Source of the DNA: a candidate division LCP-89 bacterium
GTDB taxonomy: Bacteria; Electryoneota; B3-LCP
Direction: 5' to 3'
NCBI GenBank assembly: GCA_025774735.1
Contig: JALGZU010000235.1
Location: 1 to 6,141 of the forward strand
Length of the DNA: 6,141 bases
Shown: positions 1-5,344 of the stretch, in pieces
How positions within the stretch are numbered: position 1 is the stretch's first letter
How the letters are laid out: every line of letters begins with the position of its first letter
Notes under the pieces: model-generated
Told to the model about the DNA's origin: nothing
Databases searched by the model: none
Seen by the model: the letters and a program-made list of their open reading frames with translations, nothing else
Program-made: the position numbers and the translations under genes

Positions 1-726
1 GGGGTGTTTCACAAGGTGCGACTATTCGAGGTTCAGGACAAGCTGGTATTCGACAGCTACCAGACCTGGCACGGGCCGTACGGGCCTGTCAGCGTTTCAC
101 CTCTGAGGGATGCAATACTGCAGAGGCTGCCGACAGGGGATTACATTGTCGACAACGACATGCAGATGGTGGAGCATTCAGTGGAGGCGATGGTACCCTG
201 GCTGCAGGCGTACAACCGGGAGGTCGAGATCGTATCCATCCTGGTGCCGTACATGGATTGGGAGACGATGGAGCGACTGGCCGGTGATCTGTCGAGAGCT
301 CTGGGCGACGTCATTAAAGCTGAAAACTGGCGACTCGGTGAGGACATCGCCCTGATCTGTTCGGCGGATGCGGTTCATTACGGTGATTCAGGCTGGAGAG
401 GCAGCGATTTCGCTCCGTTCGGCACTGACGTTCCGGGTTACCAGATGGCGGTGAACCGGGACATCGGGCTGGCGGAAGATCACCTCTGCGGGCCGATCAA
501 TGGAGATAAACTCAGGGGATTCCTCCATCGATGCGTGGATGTCGAAGACGTCAAGCAGTACGAGATCACCTGGTGTGGAAGGTTTTCAGTGCCGTTCGGT
601 CTGAACGTAGCGTCACGGCTCACGGAATCTCTGGAGGGACGGATGCTTGACGGCACCCTGCTGGATTACGGCAGCAGCGTCAGCGAGGCGTCCTGGGTGG
701 GATATGCGGCGATCGGGTACCGGTAG
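1..726 (+). CDS. amrB: MEMO family protein (AmmeMemoRadiSam system protein B), 5' end outside the window
   Basis: The reading frame is open from the first base, so the true start probably lies upstream; a GTG at 4-6 is only a default start. Counting from that GTG (240 aa), three signatures of the MEMO fold are visible: EHSVE at 57-61, the SADAVHYG block at 120-127, and ITWCGRF at 188-194, which matches the ICGRHPI segment holding the metal-binding Cys of human Memo1. The N-terminal PHAGY and G-P-S-H blocks of the family are missing, consistent with truncation at the window edge. MEMO proteins resemble extradiol-type dioxygenases; in prokaryotes they usually occur with an AMMECR1 protein and a radical SAM enzyme, and their reaction is unsettled. 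Neither partner is visible here. The downstream alkyltransferase-like gene starts 31 nt after the stop, so cotranscription is likely. Family assignment is confident; function is not. Confidence 0.85.
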   Translation, partial: GVFHKVRLFEVQDKLVFDSYQTWHGPYGPVSVSPLRDAILQRLPTGDYIVDNDMQMVEHSVEAMVPWLQAYNREVEIVSILVPYMDWETMERLAGDLSRALGDVIKAENWRLGEDIALICSADAVHYGDSGWRGSDFAPFGTDVPGYQMAVNRDIGLAEDHLCGPINGDKLRGFLHRCVDVEDVKQYEITWCGRFSVPFGLNVASRLTESLEGRMLDGTLLDYGSSVSEASWVGYAAIGYR

Positions 727-757
727 ATCCTGGAGACCGACAGACAGACAGGAAGGC

Positions 758-1096
758 ATGGCGACAACTTTTTCGCAGAAGGTGAAGGAAGTCATCCGGC
801 AGATACCGGCGGGCAGGGTAGCCACCTACGGACAGGTGGCTGCGATTGCGGGCAATCCCTGGGCGGTGCGCGGGGTGGTCTGGGTGCTGCATTCATCTTC
901 GGACAAGGAAAACCTGCCCTGGCAGCGGGTAGTGAACGCGCGGGGAAGAATTTCACTGGGGCGGAATCAGGGTTACAAGCGGCAAAAGGCACTGTTGGAA
1001 TCGGAAGGGGTGACATTCGATTCGGGGGACGTCATCGACCTGGACCGTTACCTGTGGTCGCCAGGAGGGGGTACATCGAAGGCGAATGGCGAATAA
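758..1096 (+). CDS. Alkyltransferase-like protein (ATL), MGMT DNA-binding domain lacking the active cysteine
   Basis: This 112-aa protein is essentially only the C-terminal DNA-binding domain of O6-alkylguanine-DNA alkyltransferases. GRVATYGQVA at 19-28 carries the conserved Tyr24, and PWAVRG at 34-39 carries Arg38, likely the arginine finger that enters the helix. The active-site PCHRV motif reads PWQRV at 54-58, so Trp55 replaces the alkyl-accepting Cys. This is the hallmark of ATL proteins such as Schizosaccharomyces pombe Atl1 and Escherichia coli YbaZ. These cannot transfer the alkyl group; they flip and bind O6-alkylguanine and pass the lesion to nucleotide excision repair. Length fits the family (about 100-120 aa). 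I chose the ATG at 758 because AGGAAGG lies at 750-756 just before it and the protein then starts at the usual family position; an upstream extension in this frame runs through amrB. Confidence 0.92.
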   Translation: MATTFSQKVKEVIRQIPAGRVATYGQVAAIAGNPWAVRGVVWVLHSSSDKENLPWQRVVNARGRISLGRNQGYKRQKALLESEGVTFDSGDVIDLDRYLWSPGGGTSKANGE

Positions 1097-1115
1097 AATT
1101 TTTTATAACTAATTA

Positions 1116-1145
1116 TTGCTATTACATAATATTATTTTATATATT
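1116..1145 (+). promoter_or_regulatory. Predicted promoter of the XRE regulator/membrane protein pair
   Basis: Inside the AT-rich gap after the ATL stop, TTGCTA (1116-1121) and TATATT (1140-1145) form a sigma70-like pair with an 18-nt spacer. The predicted transcript start falls about 6-7 nt after the -10 box, at or next to the ATG at 1152. No Shine-Dalgarno sequence precedes that ATG, so a leaderless mRNA is plausible. Low-complexity AT sequence gives -10 look-alikes easily, so the exact boxes are uncertain. Confidence 0.4.
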
Positions 1146-1153
1146 AATAATAT
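1129..1153. promoter_or_regulatory. Possible autoregulatory operator: AT-only inverted repeat over the XRE start
   Basis: ATATTATT (1129-1136) and AATAATAT (1146-1153) are perfect inverted 8-bp arms separated by 9 bp. The element overlaps the predicted -10 box and the start codon of the XRE gene. Small XRE repressors often bind such dyads at their own promoter. All bases are A or T, so a chance palindrome is a real alternative. Confidence 0.3.
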
Positions 1154-1412
1154 GAAGACGCGAAAACTATACAACCGCATCTCGGTCCTCAGAGAGGAGC
1201 GAGATATGTCCAGGAGAGACCTGGCAGAGAAAATCGGGGTGAATTTTCAGACGGTAGGATTCCTGGAGCGGGGAGAGTACAATCCGAGCCTGGACCTGGC
1301 GTTCAGGATCGCGGAGGTTTTTTCACTGCCGGTCGAGTTGATTTTTTCGACGGAGCCGTTGAAGCTGCTCAGCCAGGAGATCCTGGAACAGAGAAGAAAG
1401 ATCGGAGGATAG
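1152..1412 (+). CDS. XRE-family helix-turn-helix transcriptional regulator
   Basis: An 86-aa single-domain repressor of the Cro/C1 type. Residues 8-65 form the five-helix HTH: DLAEKIGV at 23-30 is the positioning helix, NFQTVGFLERG at 31-41 the recognition helix, followed by the family-typical EYNPSLDLAFRIAEVF segment at 42-57 and LPVELIF at 59-65. The short tail after 66 is charged and shows no ligand-binding domain. The ATG at 1152 is preferred over an in-frame TTG at 1116, which would translate promoter-like AT sequence, and over the Met at 19, which would cut off helix 1. No Shine-Dalgarno is seen before the ATG, unlike the next gene. The stop at 1410-1412 is one base before the ATG of the membrane protein gene, so the two are cotranscribed and probably translationally coupled. 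The promoter dyad suggests self-repression. Confidence 0.93.
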   Translation: MKTRKLYNRISVLREERDMSRRDLAEKIGVNFQTVGFLERGEYNPSLDLAFRIAEVFSLPVELIFSTEPLKLLSQEILEQRRKIGG

Positions 1413-1413
1413 G

Positions 1414-1836
1414 ATGGAAGAGGGGAGATCGAGAAGGGCGAGGCGGACGGGGATTCTCGTCAACTACCTGAGTTTAATTGCACTCGTGGTGATATACAAT
1501 CTGGTTGAAGCCTACGGCCTGAATATTATCGGGATCGCCGGCCTGGCGGTGAGCCTGCTGGGGGTTATCATCAGCTTTTTATACGCACATATGAAGAGCG
1601 GGTTATGGCGGCTGGTGCACGCCAGGACCGCCAATCTGGACGAACGCGAGATTAGTGTTACGCGAGGAGCTCTGGGCAGATCGTACTCCTGGTTCAGCGT
1701 GATCTGCCTGGTGACGTTTTACTGGGAACTGCTGGTGATCAAGGGGAGCATAGGGGCGCTGGAGATCGCCTGCCTGATCTACCTGGCTCATACGCTGCCG
1801 TCGTCGTTCATCGGCTGGAGCGAAAAGAACGTGTAA
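1414..1836 (+). CDS. Small four-helix membrane protein coupled to an XRE regulator, function unknown
   Basis: I do not recognise a named family. The 140-aa product starts with a basic stretch (residues 5-11, RSRRARR), then shows two hydrophobic segments at about 13-33 and 38-58, a polar loop at 60-90 with a DERE motif at 76-79, and two more segments at about 92-109 and 113-134. The positive-inside rule suggests both ends and the central loop face the cytoplasm. A DERE loop between transmembrane pairs is a common look of small membrane proteins encoded next to XRE repressors in bacteria and archaea, where the membrane partner is suspected of sensing or of controlling the repressor; that role is inference here. 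The start is well supported by GGAGG at 1404-1408, 5 nt before the ATG and inside the end of the XRE gene. A strong hairpin terminator lies 30 nt after the stop. Confidence 0.85.
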   Translation: MEEGRSRRARRTGILVNYLSLIALVVIYNLVEAYGLNIIGIAGLAVSLLGVIISFLYAHMKSGLWRLVHARTANLDEREISVTRGALGRSYSWFSVICLVTFYWELLVIKGSIGALEIACLIYLAHTLPSSFIGWSEKNV

Positions 1837-1865
1837 AGAAGACCTGCATAGACCTTGATATAAAG

Positions 1866-1901
1866 AGAGAAGAGCCTGGATGATAATCCGGGCTCTTCTC
1901 T
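1866..1901. terminator. Hairpin terminator, probably bidirectional
   Basis: Arms 1866-1881 and 1886-1901 pair over 16 positions (15 Watson-Crick plus one G-U) around a GATA tetraloop. It lies 30 nt after the membrane protein stop. The U-rich part is imperfect on both sides: CCTTTCGTTGTTTT on the plus strand, and CTTTATAT on the minus strand. It separates the plus-strand XRE pair from the possible minus-strand small ORF at 1924-2031, so it may end both transcripts. Confidence 0.8.
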
Positions 1902-1923
1902 ACGTTCCTTTCGTTGTTTTCAA

Positions 1924-2031
1924 CTAAACCATTAACAACCATTTGTCCAGATTCGTTCTGTGGGTCCTCCTCTGTTTAGACTCAGGTTGGCGGTTTCGAA
2001 GGCTCGCCATAGAATAGCTCGCCTCCGTCAT
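1924..2031 (-). CDS. Possible small ORF, 35 aa, basic, with its own promoter signals
   Basis: From ATG at 2031-2029 to TAG at 1926-1924 the minus strand encodes 35 aa. Residues 8-20 read MASLRNRQPESKQ; the stretch at 19-25 is strongly basic (KQRRTHR) and the C-terminus ends in a hydrophobic DKWLLMV. I recognise no domain. There is no signal peptide or transmembrane segment. No Shine-Dalgarno precedes the ATG, but a -10-like TATACT ends 7 nt before it and a perfect CRP-type dyad lies about 41.5 bp upstream of the predicted start, so a leaderless transcript is possible. The hairpin at 1866-1901 lies 23 nt past the stop. The unit is thus framed by promoter-like and terminator-like signals. Alternatives are a remnant of a longer gene, part of a dispersed repeat, a small RNA, or chance. 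An ORF this short is weak evidence on its own. Confidence 0.3.
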   Translation of the reverse strand: MTEASYSMASLRNRQPESKQRRTHRTNLDKWLLMV

Positions 2032-2038
2032 TTATATT

Positions 2039-2044
2039 AGTATA
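2039..2044 (-). promoter_or_regulatory. Predicted -10 box for the minus-strand small ORF
   Basis: Read on the minus strand this is TATACT, followed 7 nt later by the ATG at 2031. A start of transcription at 2032-2033 would make the message leaderless, as also predicted for the XRE gene: the two junctions look alike, TATATTAATAATATG and TATACTAATATAAATG. There is no good -35 hexamer, which is normal for promoters activated by a CRP dimer centred near -41.5. Confidence 0.35.
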
Positions 2045-2066
2045 ATGAATTTATAATGGGAGGTAT

Positions 2067-2082
2067 TGTGATTATTATCACA
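2067..2082. promoter_or_regulatory. CRP/FNR-superfamily binding site candidate, perfect dyad
   Basis: TGTGATTATTATCACA matches the CRP half-site rule TGTGA-N6-TCACA at all ten fixed positions and is symmetric over 6 bp on each side of a 4-bp centre. The centre (between 2074 and 2075) lies about 41.5 to 42.5 bp upstream of the predicted minus-strand transcript start at 2032-2033, the spacing of class II CRP-activated promoters. On the plus strand it would instead lie downstream of two TATAAT boxes (2041-2046, 2052-2057). The regulator itself is not in the window. Confidence 0.45.
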
Positions 2083-2130
2083 CAGTGGAATTTAGCGGGG
2101 GTAACTGTTGATGGGTAGTCTTTTTCTATA

Positions 2131-2152
2131 GGGCGGGGAGATCCCGCCCCTA
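2131..2152. repeat. Hairpin repeat A, CCCCTAC-tail family
   Basis: GGGCGGG (2131-2137) pairs with CCCGCCC (2143-2149), loop GAGAT. The right side continues into CCCCTACA, the left side is TATA rather than the mirrored TGTAG, so the element is asymmetric. Confidence 0.65.
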
Positions 2153-2210
2153 CAACCGACAATAGAGAGAAGAAAAGAATGTATGGAACAGTGCGCTATC
2201 AGCTCCTCTG

Positions 2211-2235
2211 GATTCCTGCGTCCGCAGGAATGACA
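2211..2235. repeat. Hairpin repeat B, CCTGCG/CGCAGG family
   Basis: ATTCCTGCG (2212-2220) and CGCAGGAAT (2223-2231) are perfect inverted 9-bp arms with TC between them, followed by GACA. It belongs to a widely scattered type of bacterial intergenic repeat containing GGAATGACA. Confidence 0.65.
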
Positions 2236-2240
2236 TTTGG

Positions 2241-2284
2241 AGATTGCTTCGTCATCCGCCGTGCGGCGGATTCCTCGCAATGAC
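2241..2284. repeat. Hairpin repeat C, ATTGC/GCAAT family with GC-rich core
   Basis: Outer arms ATTGC (2243-2247) and GCAAT (2277-2281) enclose a core in which TCCGCC (2255-2260) pairs with GGCGGA (2265-2270) around GTGC. The tail is TCGCAATGAC. It directly follows repeat B, only 5 nt away. Confidence 0.6.
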
Positions 2285-2294
2285 CAAAGGAAAA

Positions 2295-2318
2295 GGGCGA
2301 TTCGCGAATCGCCCCTAC
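2295..2318. repeat. Hairpin repeat D, perfect 20-bp palindrome with CCCCTAC tail
   Basis: Positions 2295-2314 form a perfect palindrome, GGGCGATTCG joined to CGAATCGCCC with no spacer, then CTACAG. The left flank is AAAA, so again only the right tail is kept. Confidence 0.7.
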
Positions 2319-2327
2319 AGATTGAAC

Positions 2328-2367
2328 GGGTCGGTGCCCCGAAGGGGGAGCCAAGACCGACCCCTAC
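2328..2367. repeat. Hairpin repeat E, CCCCTAC tail, longer loop
   Basis: GGGTCGG (2328-2334) pairs with CCGACCC (2357-2363), followed by CTAC. The 22-nt interior contains a second short inverted pair, CCCC (2337-2340) with part of GGGGG (2344-2348), so the element may fold as a stacked hairpin. Confidence 0.65.
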
Positions 2368-2383
2368 GCGGATATTATGAAGA

Positions 2384-2406
2384 GCGGGTTTCAATCCCGC
2401 CCTTAC
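2384..2406. repeat. Hairpin repeat F, degenerate CCCTTAC tail, next to the beta-helix gene stop
   Basis: GCGGG (2384-2388) pairs with CCCGC (2396-2400), then CCTTAC. It lies 16 nt beyond the stop codon of the minus-strand beta-helix gene and could act as that gene's transcript end, but no U-run follows on the minus strand (the next bases are TCTTCATAAT). Confidence 0.55.
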
Positions 2407-2415
2407 GTTTTTCGG

Positions 2416-3960
2416 CTATTTTATCAGGACCATTTTAGCGGAGGTGATGAATGAACCGGCTTCGAGGCGGTAGATGTAGACACCTGAGGCGAGGTTGGAT
2501 GCGTCGAATGTGATTTGGTGGGTACCGAGAGAATACCATTCGGGTGCATTCCGCTGCACTCCTACACGGCGTCCGTTTATATCAAAGACGTCAAGTTTTA
2601 CACTGCTAGCAACGGGTAGTCTGAAGGTGAATGTGGTTGTGGGATTAAAAGGATTAGGGAAACAAGAAGGCAGGGCCCATTCAAAAGGTAAGTTCTCCTC
2701 GCGTGGATCCACGCCCGCACCTTGATTATAATAGTAACATCCCATATCCGCTCTCGTGCTATCAGGATCGTTGTACATCGGATCGGGATCTCCGGTGTCT
2801 ATACAAGGCGAATTTCCTTGCAGATGATAATCACCCTGACTGGAATCCGCAAATAAAGGATCTTCATCTATGTTGCCTGTACCTGACCAACCGCCTTGAC
2901 AATCAGAGTAGGTCATAGTAACAGTGTCACTAAAACCATTAAACACCTGTTCCGGAGTATTTCCCCATATAATGCAATTGACTAATTCAGGATTAGCGTT
3001 ACTACTATGAAGTCCACCACCTATCGAAGCCTCATTGGCAACGATGATATTCTTATTCATAACTGAACTGGTAGATTGAATGAAGATGCCACCACCCCAG
3101 TAGCCTGCAAAGTTCCCGCTGATCTCGTTTAACTCAAATGTATTGGGAGATGACAGGAGGAATACTCCACCACCATGGCCATTATTGGCAGAATTTCCGC
3201 TAATGATATTCTCATTAATGTATGGATGGGACCCTGATGAGCAAAGAATCCCACCTCCACTCGTACCGGCGTCATTTCCCTGAATCGTATTTCCTCTGAT
3301 GTTAGGACTGGAATTATTGTAACAATAGATGGCTGCACCGTCATTAGCATAATTATCAAAGAGTGTGTTGTCACTGATGGTGGGGCTGGAACCGTTCTCA
3401 CATAAAATACCACCACCGCCATTATGAGCATAGTTTCCGCTTATCATATTACTATTCATAACGGGAGACGAGGAAACAACGCAAGCAATTCCACCCCCTC
3501 TGTATCCGGACCAATTATTCCTGATCGTACAATGGGAGATTTCCGGGTTCGAGAGATTGCATAAAATACCGCCCCCCCTGGTTTCCACTGCTACCTCAGG
3601 CGCCTTCCCGTATTGAACAATGCAGTAAGAGATATGACTGCTATCTGGTGCCTCGAAAAATCTAATCCCATTCCAGCCTGTACTGGTATCAGCAGCAGTG
3701 AACAGGATGGAATCCACCTCCGTGCCTATGGCATTAAGCCAACCGTTCACAATCAGCTTGTAGTGCCCCTGAAAAATAACATCCACACCCGGCTCAATAA
3801 CCAGCGTAGCCAAAGTTGGTACTCGTATTTCTCCATTAACCAGCACCGTATCTGCCGACCAAGTTCCGGATACATCTCCCGAAACGGTGATCACATCGGC
3901 ATTTGAAAGAACAGCTCCAGTGATAGTCAGACAAATTACTAATGGAAGTAGTCTTTTCAT
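2416..3960 (-). CDS. Secreted right-handed beta-helix protein with type IX secretion C-terminal sorting domain
   Basis: A 514-aa exported protein. Residues 1-21 form a signal peptide (Lys-Arg start, then LLPLVICLTITGAVL). Residues about 25-110 resemble the first turns of a parallel beta-helix. From about 128 to 320 a glycine-rich GGGI-type motif recurs every 25-28 residues (near 128, 155, 182, 208, 235, 263, 289 and 314), each coil followed by SSP and an N-x-I-SGN type turn: the pattern of polymorphic outer-membrane and polysaccharide-lyase-like beta-helices. Residues about 365-410 (DEDPLF, GDYHL, SPCIDTGD) match the segment that often ends such helices in FCB secreted proteins. PNPFNPTT at 435-442 starts the sorting domain, which ends in KMVLIK. 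The ATG is fixed by GGAGG at 3966-3970, 5 nt upstream, and by a strong promoter. The ligand is unknown; carbohydrate binding or surface adhesion is inference. Confidence 0.93.
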   Translation of the reverse strand: MKRLLPLVICLTITGAVLSNADVITVSGDVSGTWSADTVLVNGEIRVPTLATLVIEPGVDVIFQGHYKLIVNGWLNAIGTEVDSILFTAADTSTGWNGIRFFEAPDSSHISYCIVQYGKAPEVAVETRGGGILCNLSNPEISHCTIRNNWSGYRGGGIACVVSSSPVMNSNMISGNYAHNGGGGILCENGSSPTISDNTLFDNYANDGAAIYCYNNSSPNIRGNTIQGNDAGTSGGGILCSSGSHPYINENIISGNSANNGHGGGVFLLSSPNTFELNEISGNFAGYWGGGIFIQSTSSVMNKNIIVANEASIGGGLHSSNANPELVNCIIWGNTPEQVFNGFSDTVTMTYSDCQGGWSGTGNIDEDPLFADSSQGDYHLQGNSPCIDTGDPDPMYNDPDSTRADMGCYYYNQGAGVDPREENLPFEWALPSCFPNPFNPTTTFTFRLPVASSVKLDVFDINGRRVGVQRNAPEWYSLGTHQITFDASNLASGVYIYRLEAGSFITSAKMVLIK

Positions 3961-3998
3961 ATTAACCTCCGCGTGTATTTCACTTTGCCATTTTAGGA

Positions 3999-4027
3999 AA
4001 TATAAAGAAATCTGGAGACAATGTCAA
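3999..4027 (-). promoter_or_regulatory. Sigma70-type promoter of the beta-helix gene
   Basis: On the minus strand TTGACA (4027-4022) is a perfect -35 hexamer, followed after exactly 17 nt (4021-4005) by TATATT (4004-3999). The predicted start near 3992 gives a leader of about 32 nt carrying the GGAGG box. The TTGACA/TATAAT type differs from the Bacteroidota promoter (TTTG and TAnnTTTG), which helps narrow the host. Confidence 0.75.
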
Positions 4028-4040
4028 GCTGAGATATAAC

Positions 4041-4081
4041 AATAAAAAAATAAATAGGCGAACGCGTTGGTTCGCCTATTT
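4041..4081 (-). terminator. Rho-independent terminator after the repeat-protein gene
   Basis: Arms 4070-4081 and 4052-4063 form a perfect 12-bp stem with a 6-nt loop (4064-4069). Read on the minus strand the stem is followed at once by ATTTTTTTATT. It lies 28 nt past the stop at 4110 and separates this gene from the promoter of the beta-helix gene. Confidence 0.9.
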
Positions 4082-4109
4082 CAGGTAATCCATAAGCTGG
4101 CATTAGCGC

Positions 4110-5276
4110 TTACTTCATCAACACCATCTTCCGCACAGCGGTATAGTTCCCTGCTTCGAGGCGGTAGATGTAGATGCCGGAGACGAGGTTTCCGGCATCG
4201 AAGGTGAACTCGTGCACGCCGGCAGTGCGGTTACCATCGAGCAAAGTAGCTACCAGACGTCCGGCGATATCATATACGGATAGGTGCACCTTGCCCGGTT
4301 CGGGCAAGGCGAAGGAGATGGTGATGGCGGGGTTGAAGGGATTCGGAAAGCCGGAAAGCATCGGAGAATCTGCAGTTACCGACGCAACTCCCTGCCATTC
4401 GAACCAGTCACAGACCCCCCAATCTTGAACGATCGCCGCCCCCATTTGCCCTTCGAGTTTTGTGAAACGAAAACTATCTCCATCAACCACTGAATCAGGA
4501 TAGGTTCCCGCATAGCCAGTATAAATATAGTCGCCTGGTGGAGCAAAAGAGGGAACCATCTGTCTAATAGTTCCTGATATTCCGAATCCGGAGGGAATCA
4601 TGAGATTCTGCCGAAGTAGCAAAGGGTTGTGTATGTTTCCGTTGGGAAGTTCTACCTCCGTCCAAACATCGCAGAAAACAGACTCCGGGATTGCACTGTG
4701 GATTTGGGTGTCGAAAAGGAAGTATCCTCCAGAAGCCGGTATAATAATCGGAGGATTTTGAGGAGTCAGCGTGACGATCAATATCGGCCCGGCATCAAGA
4801 CGAACCAGCCAGGCATCATAACCTCCTGCACCGTAAGAAAAAGTATATCCGACGACAATATAACCTTCATCATAAGTTGGTTTGGCCTGGAGGAAATAGT
4901 CGTTATGGTTGCCGCCGATGGACATCGACCACAAGGTATCTCCTATTTCATTCGTTTTTAGAAGATAACCATCGTAATAGCCAGGGCCAATTGGATGGCT
5001 CTTCCCCGCAATAATATATCCTCCATCACCGGTTAACTGAATGCAATAACCTTCCTGTGAGAAGGAACCCAAAAAGGTTCTATTCCATTCCAGATTACCA
5101 ACTGAATCCGTCTTAACCAAGTAGATTCGAACGTCATCACAGCTTAACCAGCCGGTATAACCGACGGCGATATATCCGCCATCAGAGGTCTGTTGAACAC
5201 TATAAAGAATGCTGAAATCATTGGTTGGGTAAATTCCGGTCCATAATGGGTCGCCTTCGTTATTGGTCTTTATCAA
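4110..5276 (-). CDS. C-terminal fragment of split repeat protein: DGG repeats, beta domain, type IX sorting domain
   Basis: The listed start is a TTG without ribosome binding site; the real coding frame continues back to the join near 5414-5417. Counting from the TTG (388 aa): three repeat units with LW or LxW at 11-12, 62-64 and 115-116 and the DGGY-type motifs at 32-35, 84-87 and 136-139 (degenerate DEGY in the last). Residues about 165-275 form a beta-rich, probably Ig-like domain (TLTPQNPP, then PPGDYIYTGYAG at 247-258). A linker with paired aromatic residues follows. FPNPFNPAITISFALP at 310-325 starts the sorting domain, which ends YRLEAGNYTAVRKMVLMK. The mature protein would be exported by type IX secretion, but this piece lacks a signal peptide and cannot be exported by itself. 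A strong terminator follows the stop. Confidence 0.8.
   Translation of the reverse strand: MIKTNNEGDPLWTGIYPTNDFSILYSVQQTSDGGYIAVGYTGWLSCDDVRIYLVKTDSVGNLEWNRTFLGSFSQEGYCIQLTGDGGYIIAGKSHPIGPGYYDGYLLKTNEIGDTLWSMSIGGNHNDYFLQAKPTYDEGYIVVGYTFSYGAGGYDAWLVRLDAGPILIVTLTPQNPPIIIPASGGYFLFDTQIHSAIPESVFCDVWTEVELPNGNIHNPLLLRQNLMIPSGFGISGTIRQMVPSFAPPGDYIYTGYAGTYPDSVVDGDSFRFTKLEGQMGAAIVQDWGVCDWFEWQGVASVTADSPMLSGFPNPFNPAITISFALPEPGKVHLSVYDIAGRLVATLLDGNRTAGVHEFTFDAGNLVSGIYIYRLEAGNYTAVRKMVLMK
4112..4151. repeat. 40-bp perfect direct repeat, copy 1 (end of sorting domain)
   Basis: Identical over 40 bp to 5916-5955. It covers the last codons of the split repeat protein (encoding about YTAVRKMVLMK and part of the stop). 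The identity includes silent positions, so it reflects recent common DNA origin or conversion, not only protein conservation. Directly beside it, 4153-4174 is identical over 22 bp to 2459-2480 in the beta-helix gene. Confidence 0.9.
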
Positions 5277-5344
5277 CCACGCTTCAATGACGGTATCATT
5301 GAATGAGTGCGTGCCCCCTGCCAGGATATAGCCACCGTCGGAAG

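Larger units (their letters stand above)
2131..2407. repeat. Cluster of six short palindromic repeats (intergenic repeat array)
   Basis: This stretch has no credible gene but carries hairpin-forming elements almost end to end, described separately (2131-2152, 2211-2235, 2241-2284, 2295-2318, 2328-2367, 2384-2406). At least two kinds occur: elements with a G-rich left arm and a CCCCTAC-like right tail, and elements of the GATTCCTGCG/CGCAGGAATGACA and AGATTGCTTCGTCA/TCGCAATGACC kind. Similar elements are scattered in many candidate-phylum genomes. The cluster sits in the gap between the minus-strand beta-helix gene and the small-ORF promoter. Confidence 0.75.

Noticed and set aside
1116..1151. 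Upstream TTG start extending the XRE protein by 12 residues
   Set aside because: The extra residues translate AT-rich promoter sequence, no SD precedes the TTG, and the HTH domain is complete from the ATG at 1152.
2002..2023. Short direct repeat GCTCGCC at 2002-2008 and 2017-2023
   Set aside because: Only 7 bp and inside the possible small ORF; not enough to call an attachment site or iteron.
2056..2118. Plus-strand mini-ORF (20 aa from ATG 2056, 16 aa from GTG 2068) with TATAAT boxes at 2041 and 2052 and GGGAGG at 2058-2063
   Set aside because: The signals look good, but the GTG lies inside the CRP-like dyad, the ATG lies before the SD, and the frame stops just before the repeat cluster. 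It may be the stub of a gene lost when repeats accumulated, but coding is not supported.
2092..2394. 100-aa minus-strand open frame across the repeat cluster
   Set aside because: It consists of translated hairpin repeats (for example the CRGGISPPYR segment is the translation of repeat A). No SD or family. Such frames are common spurious calls in genomes with these repeats.
2131..2407. CRISPR array
   Set aside because: The repeats are different palindromes of unequal length and spacing, not identical direct repeats with regular spacers, and no cas gene is present.
2495..3906. Plus-strand open frames of 70-100 aa opposite the beta-helix gene, and a minus-strand 100-aa frame at 3129-3431
   Set aside because: All lie within a well-supported 514-aa gene with promoter, SD, signal peptide and repeat structure; none shows its own start signals or domain.
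4291..4307. Hairpin TTGCCC-GGTTC-GGGCAA
   Set aside because: It lies inside the sorting-domain codons (LPEPGK), is only 6 bp, and is disrupted in the paralogue at 6095-6111, so it is a coding coincidence.
4174..4961. Plus-strand open frames opposite the C-terminal repeat-protein fragment
   Set aside because: They are the reverse complement of conserved repeat and sorting-domain codons; no SD or recognisable domain.
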